DNA from: Paraburkholderia sp. Tr-20389
Lineage (GTDB): Bacteria; Pseudomonadota; Gammaproteobacteria; Burkholderiales; Burkholderiaceae
Assembly: GCF_017104565.1 (NCBI RefSeq)
Contig: NZ_JAAGPD010000064.1
Location: forward strand, 1-58,208
DNA length: 58,208 nucleotides
Direction: 5' to 3'
The notes under the pieces are model-generated. The model saw only the letters and a program-made list of their open reading frames with translations, ran no database searches and was not told where the DNA came from. The translations under genes and the position numbers were made by a program. Numbering within the stretch: the stretch's first letter is position 1; every line of letters begins with the position of its first letter. Positions 51,282-58,208 of this stretch are shown here, piece after piece.

Positions 51282-52442
51282 ATGCGCCGTCTATCGTTCT
51301 TCATCCGGATCATCGTCATCGGCATCCTGTTGCATGCATATGTCGGCATCCGGATCATTCCCGAACTCCCCGTCGATACTGCCGTGAAAGCGTTGTGCGC
51401 GGTGTGGCTCGCGCTGTCCGTGCTGCTGATTCCCGTCGGCATGATCGCCCGCTCGATCCAGCGGCAGCCGCTCGGCGATCGGCTCGCATGGGCGGGGTTG
51501 ATCGCGCTGGGTCTGTTTTCGTCGTTGCTCGTGCTGACCTTCGCGCGCGAGCTGTTCCTGCTCGTCGTGCTGATCGTTCATGCGCTGTCGCCGCAAACGC
51601 TGGATCCGGCGCGCTGGCAAACCGACAGCGCAATCGCCGTGCCGCTGCTCGCGCTGCTGTCGACCGCCATCGGTTTCTTCAATGCGCGGCGCCGCGCGCG
51701 CGTCGTGTCGATCGACGTGCCGATCGACGATCTGCCGCAGGAACTAAACGGCTTCACGATCGTGCAGATCAGCGATATTCACGTGGGGCCGACTATCAAG
51801 CGCGGTTACGTCGATGCGATCGTCGATGCCGTCAATCGCCTCGAGCCCGATCTGATTGCTGTGACGGGGGATGTCGTCGACGGCAGCGTCGAGCATCTCG
51901 CCGATCACACGCGTCCGCTGTCGCGGCTGAGCGCACGGCATGGCGCGTATCTGGTGACGGGGAATCACGAATATTATTCGGGCGCCGATGCCTGGATTGC
52001 CGAGTTCCAGCGGCTCGGTCTGCATGTACTGCTCAACGAGCATGTGGTCGTCGAGCACGATGGCGCGCAGGCTGTGATCGCGGGCGTCACCGATTATTCG
52101 GCCGGCCATTTCGATCCCGCGCACGAGAGCGATCCCGCCGCGGCGCTGGAAGGCGCACCCGGCGACGTGCTGATCAGGGTGCTGCTCGCGCATCAGCCGC
52201 GCTCGGCGGAAGCCGCCGCCGATGCGGGCTTCACATTGCAGCTGTCCGGCCACACGCATGGCGGCCAGTTCTTTCCCTGGAATTTCGCCGTGCGTCTGCA
52301 ACAGCCTTTTGTGGCCGGACTCGCGCGGCTCGATAACCTGTGGGTCTATACGAGCCGCGGCACCGGGTATTGGGGACCGCCCAAGCGTCTGGGCGCGCCG
52401 TCGGAAATCACGCGTTTGCGTCTGGTCGGCAGCGGCGCCTGA
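51282..52442 (+). CDS. Membrane-anchored metallophosphoesterase (YkuE/YkoQ-like)
   Basis: A 386-residue protein with about four N-terminal membrane segments (to about residue 130) and a C-terminal calcineurin-like phosphoesterase domain. The metal-binding motifs appear in order: QISDIHVGP, VTGDVVDG, VTGNHEYY, LLAHQPRSA and LSGHTHGGQFFPW. It probably faces the cytoplasm or periplasm at the membrane and hydrolyses a phosphoester of unknown kind. The C-terminal TSRGTGYWGPPKRLGAPSEI is typical. Convergent with the CoA-transferase gene, 19 bases apart. Confidence 0.9.
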   Translation: MRRLSFFIRIIVIGILLHAYVGIRIIPELPVDTAVKALCAVWLALSVLLIPVGMIARSIQRQPLGDRLAWAGLIALGLFSSLLVLTFARELFLLVVLIVHALSPQTLDPARWQTDSAIAVPLLALLSTAIGFFNARRRARVVSIDVPIDDLPQELNGFTIVQISDIHVGPTIKRGYVDAIVDAVNRLEPDLIAVTGDVVDGSVEHLADHTRPLSRLSARHGAYLVTGNHEYYSGADAWIAEFQRLGLHVLLNEHVVVEHDGAQAVIAGVTDYSAGHFDPAHESDPAAALEGAPGDVLIRVLLAHQPRSAEAAADAGFTLQLSGHTHGGQFFPWNFAVRLQQPFVAGLARLDNLWVYTSRGTGYWGPPKRLGAPSEITRLRLVGSGA

Positions 52443-52461
52443 TACGCGTCAGTTCGCTGCG

Positions 52462-53976
52462 TTACGCGATGAGCGTGTGCTCCGGCAGCATCGAGCCCGT
52501 TTCCTGGAAGCGCGCATGCCACGCGAACGCTTCGCGCAGCACGTGCGGCGTCTGGCCGCCGAAGCGTAGCGCATCGCGGTAGTAGTCGCGCAGCAGATCG
52601 CGATACAACGGATGCACGCAGCGCTCGATGATCAGCGACGCGCGCTCGCGCGGCGCCAGTCCGCGCAGATCCGCGAGGCCGATTTCCGTCACGACGACAT
52701 CGACGTCATGCTCGTTATGGTCGACGTGCGGCACCATCGGCACGACGCTCGAAATCGCGCCGTCTTTCGCGATTGACTTCGTCGCGAAGATCGCGCACGA
52801 CGCATTGCGCGAGAAGTCGCCCGAACCGCCGATGCCGTTCATCATGTGCGTGCCGCCGACGTGCGTCGAGTTCACATTGCCGTAGATATCGAACTCGAGC
52901 GCCGTGTTCAGCGCGATCAGGCCGAGGCGGCGAATCACTTCGGGATGGTTGCTGACTTCCTGCGGACGCAGCACGAGCCGGTCGCGATAGCGCCCGAGAT
53001 CGCCGAACACCTGCGCCTGACGCTTCTCCGTCAGCGTGATCGACGCGCCCGACGCGAACGTGACCTTGCCGGCGTCCATCAGATCGAAGGTCGAGTCCTG
53101 AAGGACTTCGGAGTAGATCGAAAACGGTTCGAACGGCGAGTCGGCGAAACCGGCCAGCACGGCGTTCGCAATGGTGCCGATGCCCGCCTGCAACGGCGGC
53201 AACGGAGAAGGCATGCGTCCGTTCGACACCTCGTGCTGCAGGAACTCGATCAGATGACCGGCGATCAATGCCGTGTCTTCGTCGGCGGGCAGCGCGGTCG
53301 ACGGGCTGTCGGGCTTGTCCGTGATGACGATGGCTGCGATCTTCTCGGGCGGAATCTCGATCGACGTCGTACCGACGCGGTCGCTCGGGCGCACGACGGG
53401 CAGCGGCTCGCGATGCGGACGGCGGCCGGGAATCCAGATGTCGTGCAGTCCTTCGAGTGCGAGCGGCTGCGCCAGATTGATTTCGACGATCACTTTGTCT
53501 GCGAGAATCGCGAAGCTCGCCGAATTGCCGACGGACGTGGTCGGCACGATGCCGCCTGTTTCCGTGATCGCGACGGCTTCGATGATCGCGACGTCGAGCT
53601 TGCCGAGCTGACCCGCGCGCAGCATTTCGACCGTCTCGGACAGGTGCTGGTCGACGAACATCACGTCGCCGCGATTGATCGCCTTGCGCAATGTGTTGTC
53701 GACCTGGAAAGGCAGACGGCGCGCGAGCACGCCGGCGTCCGTCAGCAGGCTATCCACACCATGGCCGAGCGAGGCGCCCGTCATCAGCGTGATGCGCAGC
53801 GGCTTGCCTTCCGCGCGCGCGCGTTCAGCGAGCGCGACGGGCACCGCCTTCGCATCGCCCGCGCGCGTAAAGCCGCTCGCGCCGACGCGCATGCCATTGT
53901 CGATCAGCAGCGCTGCCTGCGCCGCCGATGTAATCTTGCCGCGCAATGCGGCACAACGAATCCGGTCTTCGTACAT
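52462..53976 (-). CDS. Acetyl-CoA hydrolase/transferase family protein (succinate CoA-transferase-like)
   Basis: A 504-residue enzyme of the Cat1/AarC/ScpC class, which moves CoA between acetyl-CoA, succinyl-CoA, propionyl-CoA and carboxylates through a glutamyl-CoA intermediate. The catalytic Glu is Glu290 in SIYSEVLQDS. GASGFTRAGDAKAVP near the N-terminus and NVNSTHVGGTHMMNGIGGSG near residue 390 are family marks. Length agrees with E. coli ScpC. The ATG at 53976 is preceded by GGAGAG at a rather long distance; a GTG at 54000 is an alternative. Acetate made by PoxB could be reactivated by it, but there is no operon link. Confidence 0.9.
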   Translation of the reverse strand: MYEDRIRCAALRGKITSAAQAALLIDNGMRVGASGFTRAGDAKAVPVALAERARAEGKPLRITLMTGASLGHGVDSLLTDAGVLARRLPFQVDNTLRKAINRGDVMFVDQHLSETVEMLRAGQLGKLDVAIIEAVAITETGGIVPTTSVGNSASFAILADKVIVEINLAQPLALEGLHDIWIPGRRPHREPLPVVRPSDRVGTTSIEIPPEKIAAIVITDKPDSPSTALPADEDTALIAGHLIEFLQHEVSNGRMPSPLPPLQAGIGTIANAVLAGFADSPFEPFSIYSEVLQDSTFDLMDAGKVTFASGASITLTEKRQAQVFGDLGRYRDRLVLRPQEVSNHPEVIRRLGLIALNTALEFDIYGNVNSTHVGGTHMMNGIGGSGDFSRNASCAIFATKSIAKDGAISSVVPMVPHVDHNEHDVDVVVTEIGLADLRGLAPRERASLIIERCVHPLYRDLLRDYYRDALRFGGQTPHVLREAFAWHARFQETGSMLPEHTLIA

Positions 53977-54112
53977 GAATGAAAGTCTCTCCGATGTCAC
54001 GCTCGCGACTGCCGCAGTGCACCTCTTATTGTCGGTGTGCGTCGTGCGGCCGTCGCTCGATTCCGCTTTATCCCTTGATATTGCTCAGGATGACTGCGCA
54101 ATGTCGCTCTGA

Positions 54113-54334
54113 TCAGCTACCGAAATACATCGTGCAGTAGCTCACGGGACCGACACACTCATTGGCCTTCTTCGCCGGTTTCGCGACGGGACGCTGCGCT
54201 TCGGGTTGAACGACGCGAGCCGCGTTCGCCTGGGCAACCTGTTGCGCGCTTTCGTCCGCCGGCGCCGCCTGCGCATGCGCAAGAGCCGCAGCAGACAACG
54301 AACAGGCCATCAGGACCAACTTCAGCGCTTTCAT
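54113..54334 (-). CDS. Small secreted protein with Cys/Gly-Pro C-terminal tail
   Basis: A 73-residue protein with a signal peptide (MKALKLVLMACSLSAAALAH, cleavage near AHAQ). The mature part is short and Ala/Gln/Lys-rich with no known domain, and ends NECVGPVSYCTMYFGS, nearly identical to the tail of the DUF4148 protein at 31351 and similar to that of 32674. The ATG at 54334 has GGAGAG about six bases before it; the longer frame (to 54499) is rejected. It stands alone between the CoA-transferase and the large FUSC gene. Confidence 0.75.
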   Translation of the reverse strand: MKALKLVLMACSLSAAALAHAQAAPADESAQQVAQANAARVVQPEAQRPVAKPAKKANECVGPVSYCTMYFGS

Positions 54335-54552
54335 TTCAATCTCTCCAGTGGTTTCAAAGACTGCGTAAGCAGTGGTTTCAATATATGACTGTGATCGATG
54401 GGAATTAAGAGGGCCGGCTGGAAGGCATTCTTCCTGGATACGGCAAGATCTTTCAGGTGCTGATGTGCCTGTGTGCTGTTTGCGCCTGGTTCGGCGCAAG
54501 AGACTGTTGTGTTAATCGTGCTCTGAGCTTCGACGAGGCGCGCGTGCGGGCA

Positions 54553-56730
54553 TTAGCGCGCGTCGAACGGGGCGTCTTTGTCGAGCAGCGCCGTGCGGAT
54601 GAAATGCAGGCAACTGAGGATGCGTTGCTGGTCGTGCCGTCTTTCGCGATCCGTGTGGACCGCATCCAGCACTTGCTGCACGACCCGCATCGCCGCGCGC
54701 ACCGAGATCTGCGCTCTGTCCGCATGCGCCTTGTCCGGGCGTTCGAAGAGTTCGGCGAGATCGTGCGTGACGCGATCGAGAGACGGCTGCCAACGGACGT
54801 GCACGTCGCGCGCGTAGGTTGCACGGTCGATTTCGCTGCGCAGGTCGATGGTGGCGTGGCCCACTTCGAGCGTGACCAGCATCCACCTGAGCGCTCGACG
54901 ATGACGCCGCGAGCGTTTCGGTAACAGCATGCGCAACTGGTGCATGAGATCGTGCGTGCTCGACTGAAAACGCTGCGCGAGACCCGTCAACGGCGCGGTA
55001 CAGGCAAGCGTGATCTGGCTGCGCAGGTCGCCTTCGATCCGCGCGGTCAGCCATGGCATCTGAACGGGGAAAACGATCGCGGCGCCCACGGCCGTCACGA
55101 GCATCGAGACGACGATCGCGATGCCGTTGTTGATCAGCAGATCGGGCGCATAGACCACTACGTTGTCGGGTGCGGCGAGCAGACAGAAGAACACGGTGAA
55201 GCCTACTCCGTAGCCCGCTGTCTTCGAACGCGACGCGAAGAAGGTGCCCGCCGCGAGCGCGGGCGCGAGCATCGCGCAAAGCAACGGAAAGCCGTCGATG
55301 ACGGGATACACGTAGCACGTGAACAGATAACCGGCGACCGTCGCGCACGCCGCGCCAACGGACATCTGCAACGCAAGCTTGACGGGATTCGGCGCCGCTG
55401 ACGTCAGCGCACAGGTGAGCGCCGCGCCGATCACGGCCATGCCGCCGCTCGGCCAGTTCGTCGCGATCCAGAACGCGCTCACAGCGCCGACCACAGCCGC
55501 CGTGCGTGCGAACGTGCACGCGACCACGAAGGCGTTGGTCCGGCTCACGTAACGCACGGCAGGCCGCTCGCGCGCCGGATTGTGATTGGTCTCCAGCGAC
55601 GCGTAAGTGTCGATATAGCGAATGAACTCGACGACAAAGCGGTACAGCAGTTCGCCCGCCGTATCGAAATCGGGCAGGCATTGCGGCTCGCCCGATTCCA
55701 GCGGGCGACGCGTCGCGCGCATTCTTGCGGGCAGTGTCGACTGGAAGGTCTTGAGTCTGATTGCGACACGAGCGGCATCCGACGAATCAAAGCGACGTTC
55801 GTTGTGCGCGATGAGCAATTGCGATAGCTCTATGAAGTATGGCGCCGTCGCTTGTTCGACCTGAGTCGAGCCGTTGCCACGCAGACGCTTTCTCAATTGA
55901 TGCAGCGCATGCAGGCGTGCGCAGACGTCCATGAATTCGTGATTCAACCTTGCAAGAACCTGACTGCGAGAGCGCATGCCCGGATCTTCGAACGCTGCGA
56001 AAGCGCGCGTCGCCTCGAAGCCGACGACTTCATCGACGAGGTCGGCGAAATACCGTTCCGACGCGCCTCGCTCGACGGCCCCATCCAGCACTTTCACGGC
56101 AAAGGCACTAAAATTCAGATGCCTCGATTGCAGTGCATTTTGCAGCGCGAGGCTGGAGCGGCGCGGCACGATCAGCGCGCTGACGGCAGCCGAACAGACG
56201 ATGCCGACGGCCACTTCGGCGGCACGCGTCAACGCGGCGAGAAACAGGCCATTCGGTTCCATCACGGTCGGAATGCCGATCAGCGCCGCGGTGTAGCCAG
56301 CCAGCACGAAGCCGTACCAACGAAAATGCCGATACCGGACCGCTGCCGCCACGCATACACCCATCCACGCGGTGATGCCGAGCATGTACAACTCGGGTTG
56401 CTGCGCGAACAGCGCGCCCAGCAACAGCGCGGCCAGCATGCCGACGAACGTCCCCACGATCCGATAGAAGCTCTTCGCGAGCACCATCCCGCTGAACGGC
56501 TGCATCAACACGAACACGGTGGTCATCGCCGTGCGCGGTTGCTGCAGTTCGAGCAGCATCGCGATGCCCAGCGCAAGCAGCGCGGCCGTCACGGTTTTGA
56601 AGAGGTGAAGCCAGATGAGGCCGTCGGTCGTCGCCCATTCCTTTCCGGCATCGGCGATTGCGCGCGGAATGCCAGCGTGCCATCCGAACGTATCGGAAGA
56701 CACTTGCTTGATCGCATGCTGGCGTTTCAT
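54553..56730 (-). CDS. FUSC-family transporter (YccS/AaeB-like)
   Basis: A 725-residue inner-membrane protein with two sets of about five to six membrane segments (about residues 35-190 and 395-550) separated and followed by long soluble helical parts. TDGLIWLHLFKTVTAALLAL and FVLMQPFSGMVLAKSFYRIV in the first set, and NWPSGGMAVIGAALTCALTS in the second, are typical of the fusaric acid resistance family, which exports aromatic carboxylic acids. Divergent from a LysR gene 198 bases away, the usual layout for AaeR/AaeB-like control. No membrane fusion protein partner (AaeA) gene is seen beside it. Confidence 0.88.
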   Translation of the reverse strand: MKRQHAIKQVSSDTFGWHAGIPRAIADAGKEWATTDGLIWLHLFKTVTAALLALGIAMLLELQQPRTAMTTVFVLMQPFSGMVLAKSFYRIVGTFVGMLAALLLGALFAQQPELYMLGITAWMGVCVAAAVRYRHFRWYGFVLAGYTAALIGIPTVMEPNGLFLAALTRAAEVAVGIVCSAAVSALIVPRRSSLALQNALQSRHLNFSAFAVKVLDGAVERGASERYFADLVDEVVGFEATRAFAAFEDPGMRSRSQVLARLNHEFMDVCARLHALHQLRKRLRGNGSTQVEQATAPYFIELSQLLIAHNERRFDSSDAARVAIRLKTFQSTLPARMRATRRPLESGEPQCLPDFDTAGELLYRFVVEFIRYIDTYASLETNHNPARERPAVRYVSRTNAFVVACTFARTAAVVGAVSAFWIATNWPSGGMAVIGAALTCALTSAAPNPVKLALQMSVGAACATVAGYLFTCYVYPVIDGFPLLCAMLAPALAAGTFFASRSKTAGYGVGFTVFFCLLAAPDNVVVYAPDLLINNGIAIVVSMLVTAVGAAIVFPVQMPWLTARIEGDLRSQITLACTAPLTGLAQRFQSSTHDLMHQLRMLLPKRSRRHRRALRWMLVTLEVGHATIDLRSEIDRATYARDVHVRWQPSLDRVTHDLAELFERPDKAHADRAQISVRAAMRVVQQVLDAVHTDRERRHDQQRILSCLHFIRTALLDKDAPFDAR

Positions 56731-56928
56731 GGACTAGTACCCCGCGGGGTTGTTGTCGGAGGAATGCGCGGATCGAACTGGCGCATGCCTATCCTGAAGG
56801 CGCCGATTGTAGGAGCCGACGTGGCGGGAATTAATGGGAGGCGTCGGGAACGTCTCTTCCAGATCACTCAACAATGGCGGCCCGCAACAGGCGGACAATA
56901 ACGGTTTGATGTCGATCAAGAAGGATTG

Positions 56929-57927
56929 ATGGATACGTTACAAAACATGCGGGTGTTCGTGCGCGTCGTCGAGGCAGGCAGCTTCACGGGCGCGGCGCAA
57001 TCGCTCAATACGACGACGGGCGCGATGTCACGTGCGGTTTCAGAACTCGAGGCCCATTTGCGGACCCGTCTGTTGAATCGGTCGACGCGGCGTCTTGCAC
57101 TGACGACAGCAGGTGAGAGATATCTGAAGCGATGTCAGCTGATTCTTGCTGATATCGATAATGCGGAAGAAGAAGCCAGTGGCGCGCATGAGCGTCCAGC
57201 GGGCGTGTTGCGGATGCATAGTTTTGCGAGCATCGGACAGCACTATGTGTTGCCTGCGATCTCGCGATATCGCGCGCTGTATCCCGAAGTGGCCGTCGAG
57301 CTGACGCTTTCGCAGCAGTTGCCTGATCTGTTCGAGGGGAGCGCGGATGTGGCGGTCGTCGGCGCGTCGACATTGCCCAATTCGGATCTCGTATCGCTTC
57401 TGCTTGGGACGACGTTCAGCATTCTGTGCGCATCTCCTGCGTACATTCATGCTCACGATGCGCCCAAAACGCCCGCCGATCTGCTGCATCACGACTGTCT
57501 GCTGCTCAAGACGCCGGCGTTTCCCACCAGCGAGTGGACGCTCGAGGGCCCTAACGGCAACGAAGTGCTGAATGTGAACGGTCCGGTGCAGGTCAATATC
57601 GCGGAATCGCTGATCGTGGCGATCCGAGAAGGCATGGGGATCGGCATGTTGCCGCTGTACGCGGCGATCGACGGATTGCGGACGGGGTCGCTCGTGCGTG
57701 TGCTGCCTGAGTACACGCTGCAAAAGATGAATGTTTATGCGCTGTACCCGTCGCGTAAATTCATCGACGCGAAGACGAGGACCTGGGTGGAATTTTTGCG
57801 GACGCATTTGCCGCAGGTGATTGCCCGCGATGTCGCTCTGTTAGGTGAGGTCGGACGGCAGGATGGGGTTAGCGGTGCGCTCCATGCTGGTGACGGAGGT
57901 GTTGCGGATCACCCAGTGAAGCATTGA
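56929..57927 (+). CDS. LysR-family transcriptional regulator
   Basis: A 332-residue regulator. Winged helix FVRVVEAGSFTGAAQSLNTT to HLRTRLLNRSTRRLALT (about residues 9-60), effector domain with RMHSFASIGQHYVLPAISRY and IAIREGMGIGMLPLYAAIDG-like sequence. It has a C-terminal extension beyond the usual 300 residues (GEVGRQDGVSGALHAGDGGV). AAGGA precedes the ATG at 56929. Divergent from the large FUSC transporter, which it probably controls. Confidence 0.9.
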   Translation: MDTLQNMRVFVRVVEAGSFTGAAQSLNTTTGAMSRAVSELEAHLRTRLLNRSTRRLALTTAGERYLKRCQLILADIDNAEEEASGAHERPAGVLRMHSFASIGQHYVLPAISRYRALYPEVAVELTLSQQLPDLFEGSADVAVVGASTLPNSDLVSLLLGTTFSILCASPAYIHAHDAPKTPADLLHHDCLLLKTPAFPTSEWTLEGPNGNEVLNVNGPVQVNIAESLIVAIREGMGIGMLPLYAAIDGLRTGSLVRVLPEYTLQKMNVYALYPSRKFIDAKTRTWVEFLRTHLPQVIARDVALLGEVGRQDGVSGALHAGDGGVADHPVKH

Positions 57928-58104
57928 TTTCGGACGCGCGGCCGGTGGTTTGAGTTTTTTTTGGGGTCACTGGCTGCGAACTGAACAACGCGTCGCACTG
58001 TGAATGATTTTATATGCCGTCAAGGGACGCTTTTTGCCGAGAGCTAGAAATACCTTGTTCGGAACGTCACGAACGGCGTCCGATAAACTTCACGCCCACA
58101 AACG

Positions 58105-58136
58105 CCAAGACCCCGCTTTTGAGGGCGGGGTCTTGG
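58105..58136 (-). terminator. Terminator hairpin of the rRNA operon
   Basis: CCAAGACCCCGC (58105-58116) and its complement GCGGGGTCTTGG (58125-58136) form a perfect 12-bp stem with an 8-base loop, just downstream of the 5S rRNA end in the leftward direction. The following T-run is poor, as in many rRNA terminators. Between the LysR stop (57927) and this hairpin I see no gene. Confidence 0.75.
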
Positions 58137-58148
58137 ACTGGGTAAGGA

Positions 58149-58208
58149 GCCTGACGATTACCTACTTTCACACGGGCAATCCGCACTATCATCGGCGTGG
58201 AGTCGTTT
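58149..58208 (-). rRNA. rrf: 5S ribosomal RNA, 3' part (runs off the window)
   Basis: Read leftward, the sequence AAACGACTCCACGCCGATGA, then AGTGCGGATTGCCCGTGTGA and AAGTAGGTAATCGTCAGGC is the second half of a Burkholderia-like 5S rRNA: the 3' end pairs with a 5' TGCCTGACGA stem that lies outside. The first half and the rest of an rRNA operon should lie to the right of the window. Confidence 0.9.

Noticed and set aside
58105-58136. Hairpin considered as terminator of the LysR gene at 56929
   Set aside because: It lies almost 180 bases after that stop and directly behind the leftward 5S rRNA, which explains it better.
1-58208. Search by eye for CRISPR arrays, tRNA genes, att sites, prophage or integrase genes
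   Set aside because: No regularly spaced repeats, cloverleaf sequences or mobile-element proteins were found; the only dispersed repeat is IR650.

Overview
The window is a 58.2 kb piece of a high-GC betaproteobacterial chromosome, most likely Paraburkholderia or Caballeronia (Burkholderiaceae). The base for this is the codon usage, the gene families (a DUF4148 secreted protein, a cyanide-insensitive bd oxidase, a biotin-independent malonate decarboxylase operon without MdcF) and the Burkholderia-like end of a 5S rRNA at the right edge. I see no phage, plasmid, integrase, transposase, CRISPR array or tRNA. It reads as a metabolically versatile, housekeeping-to-accessory region.

Layout. 1-5.6 kb: thioesterase, FUSC-type transporter, GNAT acetyltransferase, glycolipid-binding-like protein, urea-transporter-like protein, class II aldolase and a small tautomerase. 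5.65-6.3 kb: the first of three related ~650 bp inverted-repeat elements (called IR650 here). 6.6-9.2 kb: bd-type quinol oxidase cydA-cydB plus a tiny third subunit gene. 9.8-14.3 kb: a LuxR-type response regulator, a small membrane protein, a hybrid histidine kinase and a sigma-factor-like protein. 14.6-18 kb: a large fusion of a GMC oxidoreductase and an alpha/beta hydrolase. 18-30.5 kb: two amino-acid-type ABC transporter modules that face each other, each ending in a GntR/UTRA (HutC-like) regulator. The left one has a divergent 2OG-Fe(II) oxygenase and an FAD-linked dehydrogenase. The right one has a histidine-ammonia-lyase homologue that lacks the Ala-Ser-Gly tripeptide which normally forms the MIO cofactor.

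31-41 kb: small secreted proteins with a shared Cys-containing C-terminal tail, a secreted alpha/beta hydrolase, pyruvate:quinone oxidase poxB, IR650 copy B, an ICMT-like methyltransferase, arylamine N-acetyltransferase, a Ser/Gln-rich secreted protein, a LysR/EamA divergent pair and IR650 copy C. 41-50 kb: an MFS transporter divergent from a FadR-type regulator and the overlapping malonate decarboxylase operon mdcABCDEGH. 50-58 kb: AlkB-like dioxygenase, two membrane-associated proteins, an acetyl-CoA hydrolase/CoA-transferase, a third tail-motif protein, a large FUSC transporter and a LysR regulator. The right edge is the 3' end of a 5S rRNA gene read leftwards, with its hairpin terminator.

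The most unusual signals are: (1) the IR650 elements, which fill whole intergenic gaps and whose ~450 bp interior is inverted in copy A relative to copies B and C while the outer hairpins keep their orientation; (2) the MIO-less lyase inside a transport/regulator operon; (3) three unrelated small secreted proteins that end in the same Cys...Gly-Pro...Cys...Phe-Gly-Ser/Asn tail; and (4) matched palindromic sites upstream of the two ABC modules. All functional statements come from reading the sequence and from family knowledge; no database search was run.
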